Of a stretch of 38,223 nt of DNA, positions 34,442-38,223 are shown piece after piece. Within the stretch, counting starts at the first letter, position 1, and each line of letters begins with the position of its first letter. A program made the position numbers and the translations under genes. The notes under the pieces are model-generated. The model saw only the letters and a list, made by a program, of their open reading frames with translations. It was not told the origin of the DNA and made no database searches. The DNA is from Opitutales bacterium (GTDB lineage Bacteria > Verrucomicrobiota > Verrucomicrobiia > Opitutales > UBA953). Where the stretch lies: the NCBI GenBank assembly GCA_016463705.1, contig JAEMQU010000014.1, positions 7,188 to 45,410 of the forward strand, written 5' to 3'.

Positions 34442-35641
34442 TCACTGCCACAACACCGGCTGCGTAATCGCAATATTACGGCGCACTTCTAAATCGGTTG
34501 GATCAGTCGGTAACTTCTTCCATAGCTCAATATATTTGGGCTCATTATAGGCCAGCCCCGCAAAGAGTAATGCTGGCTGACGCGAGGGCCAACCATCCCA
34601 GGACATGACATCAGGCGGCTTCGGCCAGCTCGATTTATCCGCTAGATACGGATACAACCAAGCGGCCGCCTTCTTAATACTGCGTCCTTCTGGTCCTTCA
34701 TAGTTCCAAAGATTTTCCTCAGGCGTCGATAAGACCTTACATAAAGCCACCATATTATCTAATTGGAAAATGGAATAGGCATAAGGCTTAGTACGAGCCG
34801 TCTCACGCGGAAAACTTCCGTCAGCCGCCATCTGGTCAGCAATAAAGACCTCCTTAAATTTCGTCCGACTTTTGGCTAAGGTTTCTTTGTCGCCGACGAA
34901 ATCTGCAAACACGGCCACTTGTAAAAAGTAAGCCACCGCGTGATTATTTTTCGTAAGACCTTCTTCAATTCCATGCTTGTGTGTTAACATCCAAGTATTG
35001 AGTTCACCAAACCAAGTGCGGAGTGACTTGGCTAACTCCGGATCAAAGGTTTTCGACTTTTCCAAGGCCTTGATGGCCACCGGAACCTCTACTAAATGGA
35101 GTCCATCAATCACCCCCGTCTTTGAGCCAGTGTGACGACCAGGAATCGCCTGCGTAAAAGCTAAATGCGGATTCATCCGCGTCTTCGCATCAACGAAGAA
35201 CACTTTCAATAACTCGGCCGCCTTCACCGCATACTTGTCATCACCCGTCACCTTGTAAGCGGCAGCCAAGGACGCTACGGCGTCTTTAATTGTTCGCATG
35301 GCCATCCGATGTGCCACGAAATTATCAGGATTCGTCTGCCCATCACGATTCATGTAAGGCAAGCCATCAGGCTTCGAGGGATCGGGCCACCAGTAGTCAC
35401 CATTCGAATAAAAATCGTTCGGCGTTCCCGGTGAATACTTCGCCACATCCGAGGTAATCGTCAAAGGCTTCTGACTCAATGCCACATCGGCCAACTTTAA
35501 AATACGCACGCGGTCATGCTGACCCACATTAATTTCAACCTTACTCGCTGCGGGTGTACTCGGAGCGCTCTGTGCATTACAAGCGGTGAGGCCCGACAGC
35601 GTGAATAATAAAACCGATGTGAATTGATGCAGGGTTTTCAT
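34442..35641 (-). CDS. Alginate-lyase-family lipoprotein
   Basis: A 399-residue lyase candidate, paralogous to the neighbouring gene. The N-terminus is a lipoprotein signal with lipobox Leu-Thr-Ala-Cys21 (LSGLTAC), so it should be anchored to a membrane. Motifs parallel the first lyase: GDYWWPDPSKPDGLPYMNRDG, AAYKVTGDDKYAVKAAELLKV, VFFVDAKTRMNPHLAFTQ and the catalytic-type KNNHAVAYFLQ with His234, followed by YSIFQLDNMVALCKV that aligns with the catalytic Tyr region. It begins four bases after the GH2 stop, so they are probably co-transcribed. Product and depolymerisation mode (endo or exo) cannot be read; different sorting from its paralogue suggests a division of labour. Confidence 0.9.
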   Translation of the reverse strand: MKTLHQFTSVLLFTLSGLTACNAQSAPSTPAASKVEINVGQHDRVRILKLADVALSQKPLTITSDVAKYSPGTPNDFYSNGDYWWPDPSKPDGLPYMNRDGQTNPDNFVAHRMAMRTIKDAVASLAAAYKVTGDDKYAVKAAELLKVFFVDAKTRMNPHLAFTQAIPGRHTGSKTGVIDGLHLVEVPVAIKALEKSKTFDPELAKSLRTWFGELNTWMLTHKHGIEEGLTKNNHAVAYFLQVAVFADFVGDKETLAKSRTKFKEVFIADQMAADGSFPRETARTKPYAYSIFQLDNMVALCKVLSTPEENLWNYEGPEGRSIKKAAAWLYPYLADKSSWPKPPDVMSWDGWPSRQPALLFAGLAYNEPKYIELWKKLPTDPTDLEVRRNIAITQPVLWQ

Positions 35642-35645
35642 TGAA

Positions 35646-38093
35646 TTACTTTTTGAGAGTTAAGTACTGAGTTTCGAGGTCAGCACTAGACAAACTAAAG
35701 ACCGCTTGGGTTCCCGATAAACGTGCCTTAATAATAGCCCGTCCATTATAGAGCTGAACGGCACGCGAACCTGTCGATGTCCCTAAATTATCCATCAGTT
35801 CAGCATCCCCCAACTTATCAAAGCGAACGAGCGTTGCAGCATCCAGACAGGGCACACCGTTGGCATCGAAAATCTTCGCCTGCAATGTTACCATACCATC
35901 CTTCCGCTCCAACTCAGTGAGAGCCAACTTAGACGGCTTGCCCCACGCCGCACTTTGATAGCCGACTTTAATCTCATCCGAAATTTTCTCCTTAACTGCT
36001 ATAGCTTTCACCTGATTGGGACCTTCCTTTAATACGACACTCCAACGTAAACCGGCCGCCGGATAATCTTGGCTGTTGCGTTTCTTCACGCCCATGGATT
36101 TTCCATTCACCATCAATTCAACCTCGGAACAATTGGAATAGACTCGAATCTCTTTTGCCTCTCCAGGTTTGCCCGAACGGGTCTGCCATTCATGACCAAA
36201 TAAACGGATCATGGGTTTGTCCGACCAGAAACTTTGGAAAATATAATAGGACTCTTTAGGGGTTCCATCGCGCTCAATTAAACCTTTTTGATTCATCCGT
36301 GGCACTGGATTCTCTGGACGTAATGGCGTGGAAAAATCTTTGAAGATCCACTGCGCAGCCCCCGTCAGATTGGGCATCGTCTCCTGCTCTTTTAAATGCC
36401 AATCAAAGAGATTCGCCATGTAACTCTCCGACCAATCGCCATCCTTCGACATACGTACCTTACCGCCCGTGCCCTTATAGTCTTTTCCTTTTTCAGCAGC
36501 ACCTTGGCCGACATCAATTTTTTCTACCATCGATTCTGGATCTTCGGCAAAGCGTCGGGCATGACTGTCACCACCCCACTCGGCATGGAAGAAGTGCTTA
36601 ACTTTAGCTATCCACTTTTCGGTTTCAGATTTATATTCAACATAACGACCCCGATACCAACCTGCCCAAATGCTCGGCGAATAAACATCCACAATATCGC
36701 TACAGAAATCACAGCGACGGATAGTCGTTACGCGTGAAGGGTCCAATTCATGAGAACGGTCATTCAATACTTTCATGAATGCCCTAATGCTTTCTTGATA
36801 CACCTTTTTTTCCTGAGTTTCAAAATCTCCGGTCCAATCATTCTCATTACCTAGGCCCCACATAATAATTGATGGGTGATTGTAGTGCTGATCAATCATC
36901 GCATCTAGCATATCTAAACATTGTTTCTTGTAGCGTTCGCCGCCCAGGCCCCCACGACACCAGGGAATCTCTTCCCACGCGAGTAATCCTAACTCATCAC
37001 AAAGTTCTAAAACCAAGGGAGCCTGTTGATAGTGACCCAGGCGAATATAGTTCGCTCCCATGTCCTTAACCATCTGCATGGTCTTGCGCACTTCTTCATC
37101 CGGCACCGCTGCCGCTACGCCCGCATGGTCTTCATGATAATGCGTTCCTTTTAATAATAAACGCTCTCCATTTAATTTAAACGGACCGTTAGCCACCCAC
37201 TCAAAAGTGCGGACCCCAAAACGCTCCATCACCACTTGCTCACCATGAATGGATTTGATAACCGTCTTTAATTGATAAAGGTTCGGACTCTTGGGTGACC
37301 AAAGGCTTGGCTGCTTCATCGTAAAAGTAGTCAACTCTTGTTGATTAGCCCACGGAGCTATTTTTTTGCTAAACTTTTCGATGACCGCTCCCGCTGGGTC
37401 TATAACCTCCATCGTTACCTCAACCTCATCCTTCAAAGCAGTCGGATTTCTTAGACGTCCTGAAACCTTAACGGTTGCTACACCGTTCTCTAATGTAGGC
37501 TTAACATGCACGCGCGCCAAAGAGACGGCCGGTAAATATTTTAGATATACATGGCGATAGAGTCCGCCGTAACGATTAAAGTCACTGAGGTCTGAAGGAA
37601 TCGACTCCGCATCGCGCGAATTATCACAAAGTACCGCTACAGGCACTTCACCTTTCGCACCCTTACGGGTTAAAGATTTTGTCGCGGCATCGGTGATATC
37701 GACTTCCCACTGATCATACCCGCCTAAGTGCTCACCTACTTTTTGGGTGTAGACGAAAACCTCGGATCTCTGACCGGCGCCATCAAAATGTAAAATAGTT
37801 CGTCCGTTTGGATACGGATTATTGATTTTCAACTTCGTGCGATACCAACCTGGGCCTTGATAATAACGAACGTCCGGATCCACCGAATCACGTCCATTAA
37901 AACAATGCGGCAACGAAACACCATTCCAAGTGACGTTGTCGGAGGCCGCCTCGCCGCGCCAAACTTCCCAGGCGCTGCCGAGCGATCCCTGATAATACTC
38001 CCAACCTGTCGAGAGACGTTGGGAATTTGTTTCAACCGCTTGGGCCGTACCAAGCAATGCAACCAACATTAAGGCATTAAGCATCGAGCGCAT
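35646..38093 (-). CDS. Secreted glycoside hydrolase family 2 protein (beta-galactosidase/glucuronidase-like)
   Basis: An 815-residue retaining glycosidase with a signal peptide (MRSMLNALMLVALLGTAQA). The order is sugar-binding jelly roll (about 30-190, PHCFNGRDS), an immunoglobulin-like domain (190-300), then the TIM barrel with RLGHYQQAPLVLELCDELGLLAWEEIP, HPSIIMWGLGNEND holding the acid/base Glu417, and FFHAEWGGD with the nucleophile Glu505. A C-terminal beta region follows. Exact sugar (galactose, glucuronate, mannose) is not determined by these motifs. Strong AGGAGG lies five bases before the ATG. It is the first gene in the polysaccharide cluster, with a lyase four bases downstream of its stop, and it is likely to start the transcript. 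Confidence 0.93.
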   Translation of the reverse strand: MRSMLNALMLVALLGTAQAVETNSQRLSTGWEYYQGSLGSAWEVWRGEAASDNVTWNGVSLPHCFNGRDSVDPDVRYYQGPGWYRTKLKINNPYPNGRTILHFDGAGQRSEVFVYTQKVGEHLGGYDQWEVDITDAATKSLTRKGAKGEVPVAVLCDNSRDAESIPSDLSDFNRYGGLYRHVYLKYLPAVSLARVHVKPTLENGVATVKVSGRLRNPTALKDEVEVTMEVIDPAGAVIEKFSKKIAPWANQQELTTFTMKQPSLWSPKSPNLYQLKTVIKSIHGEQVVMERFGVRTFEWVANGPFKLNGERLLLKGTHYHEDHAGVAAAVPDEEVRKTMQMVKDMGANYIRLGHYQQAPLVLELCDELGLLAWEEIPWCRGGLGGERYKKQCLDMLDAMIDQHYNHPSIIMWGLGNENDWTGDFETQEKKVYQESIRAFMKVLNDRSHELDPSRVTTIRRCDFCSDIVDVYSPSIWAGWYRGRYVEYKSETEKWIAKVKHFFHAEWGGDSHARRFAEDPESMVEKIDVGQGAAEKGKDYKGTGGKVRMSKDGDWSESYMANLFDWHLKEQETMPNLTGAAQWIFKDFSTPLRPENPVPRMNQKGLIERDGTPKESYYIFQSFWSDKPMIRLFGHEWQTRSGKPGEAKEIRVYSNCSEVELMVNGKSMGVKKRNSQDYPAAGLRWSVVLKEGPNQVKAIAVKEKISDEIKVGYQSAAWGKPSKLALTELERKDGMVTLQAKIFDANGVPCLDAATLVRFDKLGDAELMDNLGTSTGSRAVQLYNGRAIIKARLSGTQAVFSLSSADLETQYLTLKK

Positions 38094-38097
38094 AGTC

Positions 38098-38103
38098 CCT
38101 CCT
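38098..38103 (-). promoter_or_regulatory. Strong Shine-Dalgarno of the GH2 gene
   Basis: AGGAGG on the minus strand at 38103-38098 precedes the ATG at 38093 by four bases. It is the clearest ribosome-binding site in the window; most other genes have weak or no such site. It fixes the start of the glycosidase. Confidence 0.7.
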
Positions 38104-38140
38104 AATTGACTGATTTTGAGAAAAAGTAAATACCTGCCTC

Positions 38141-38223
38141 GGGTAGGGGCGGCTGACCCTATCCACCCCTGTAAATACTGGGTCGGGGCGGCCCAGCGTG
38201 GCGTCCTAGCCTCCCCCTTGTCA
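38141..38223. repeat. Composite intergenic repeat, copy 3 (cut by the window edge)
   Basis: GGTAGGGG (38142-38149) with a related 18-base unit at 38180-38197 (14 of 18 matching the one at 38141-38158), then GCGTCC (38201-38206) and CCCCTTGTCA (38214-38223), the first ten bases of the 37-base block. The GCGTCC-to-CCCC spacing is 7 bases here and 8 in copy 1. The rest lies outside the window. Confidence 0.6.

Noticed and set aside
1-38223. Prophage, transposon or integrative element
   Set aside because: I found no integrase, transposase, terminal inverted repeats or attachment-site duplication near the tRNA gene.

Overview
The window reads as a chromosomal segment of a Gram-negative bacterium, most likely a marine-type Verrucomicrobiota. 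This is inferred from gene content: lpxI (lipid A synthesis), a divergent PEP carboxylase and adenylosuccinate synthase, a SET-domain protein, GYF_2-like domains, an alginate-lyase-family and sulfatase cluster without SusC/SusD genes, and mostly weak Shine-Dalgarno sequences. Genes are densely packed on both strands with very short gaps. No phage, transposase, integron or CRISPR was seen.

Layout. Positions 1-6450: the 3' end of an inositol-monophosphatase-family gene, a four-helix membrane protein, ppc (minus), a Ski2-like helicase (plus), and a complete type A RNase P RNA (5976-6344) followed by a GNRA-capped hairpin. Positions 6450-13034 (all minus): ECF sigma factor, anti-sigma-like membrane protein, ptsI, hisC, hisB, hisH and citrate synthase gltA, several overlapping or nearly touching. 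Positions 13134-20558 (all plus): a tight four-gene operon transcribed away from the sigma factor. It encodes a zinc-finger P-loop GTPase-like protein, a one-helix protein with an N-terminus resembling the GAP1-N2 (GTPase-associated protein 1) family, a 986-residue bitopic protein of unknown family, and a small GYF-like three-helix membrane protein. This is the best candidate for a poorly described system.

Positions 20618-31452 are mostly housekeeping: an elongator-type tRNA-Met, rsfS and nadD (minus), lpxI (plus), a small membrane protein, panB-gpsA-SET protein with ATGA overlaps, a TPR-like protein, a divergent purA, mgtE, a small unknown protein, and a GYF_2 plus PH-like-fold protein. Positions 31502-38093 (all minus) form a polysaccharide-degradation cluster: GH2 glycosidase, two alginate-lyase-family proteins (one lipoprotein, one Sec-exported) and a sulfatase. 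Its gaps carry a composite repeat built of GGTAGGGG, GCGTCC and CCCCTTGTCA blocks.

How the genes work together: ppc and gltA feed the TCA cycle with oxaloacetate and citrate. hisC, hisB and hisH cover three histidine steps; the other his genes are not in the window. PtsI is present without HPr or EII genes here, so a regulatory PTS or partners elsewhere are likely. The GTPase operon and the sigma/anti-sigma pair share a 99-bp divergent control region. The terminal cluster probably desulfates and depolymerises a uronic-acid-containing glycan outside the cytoplasm.
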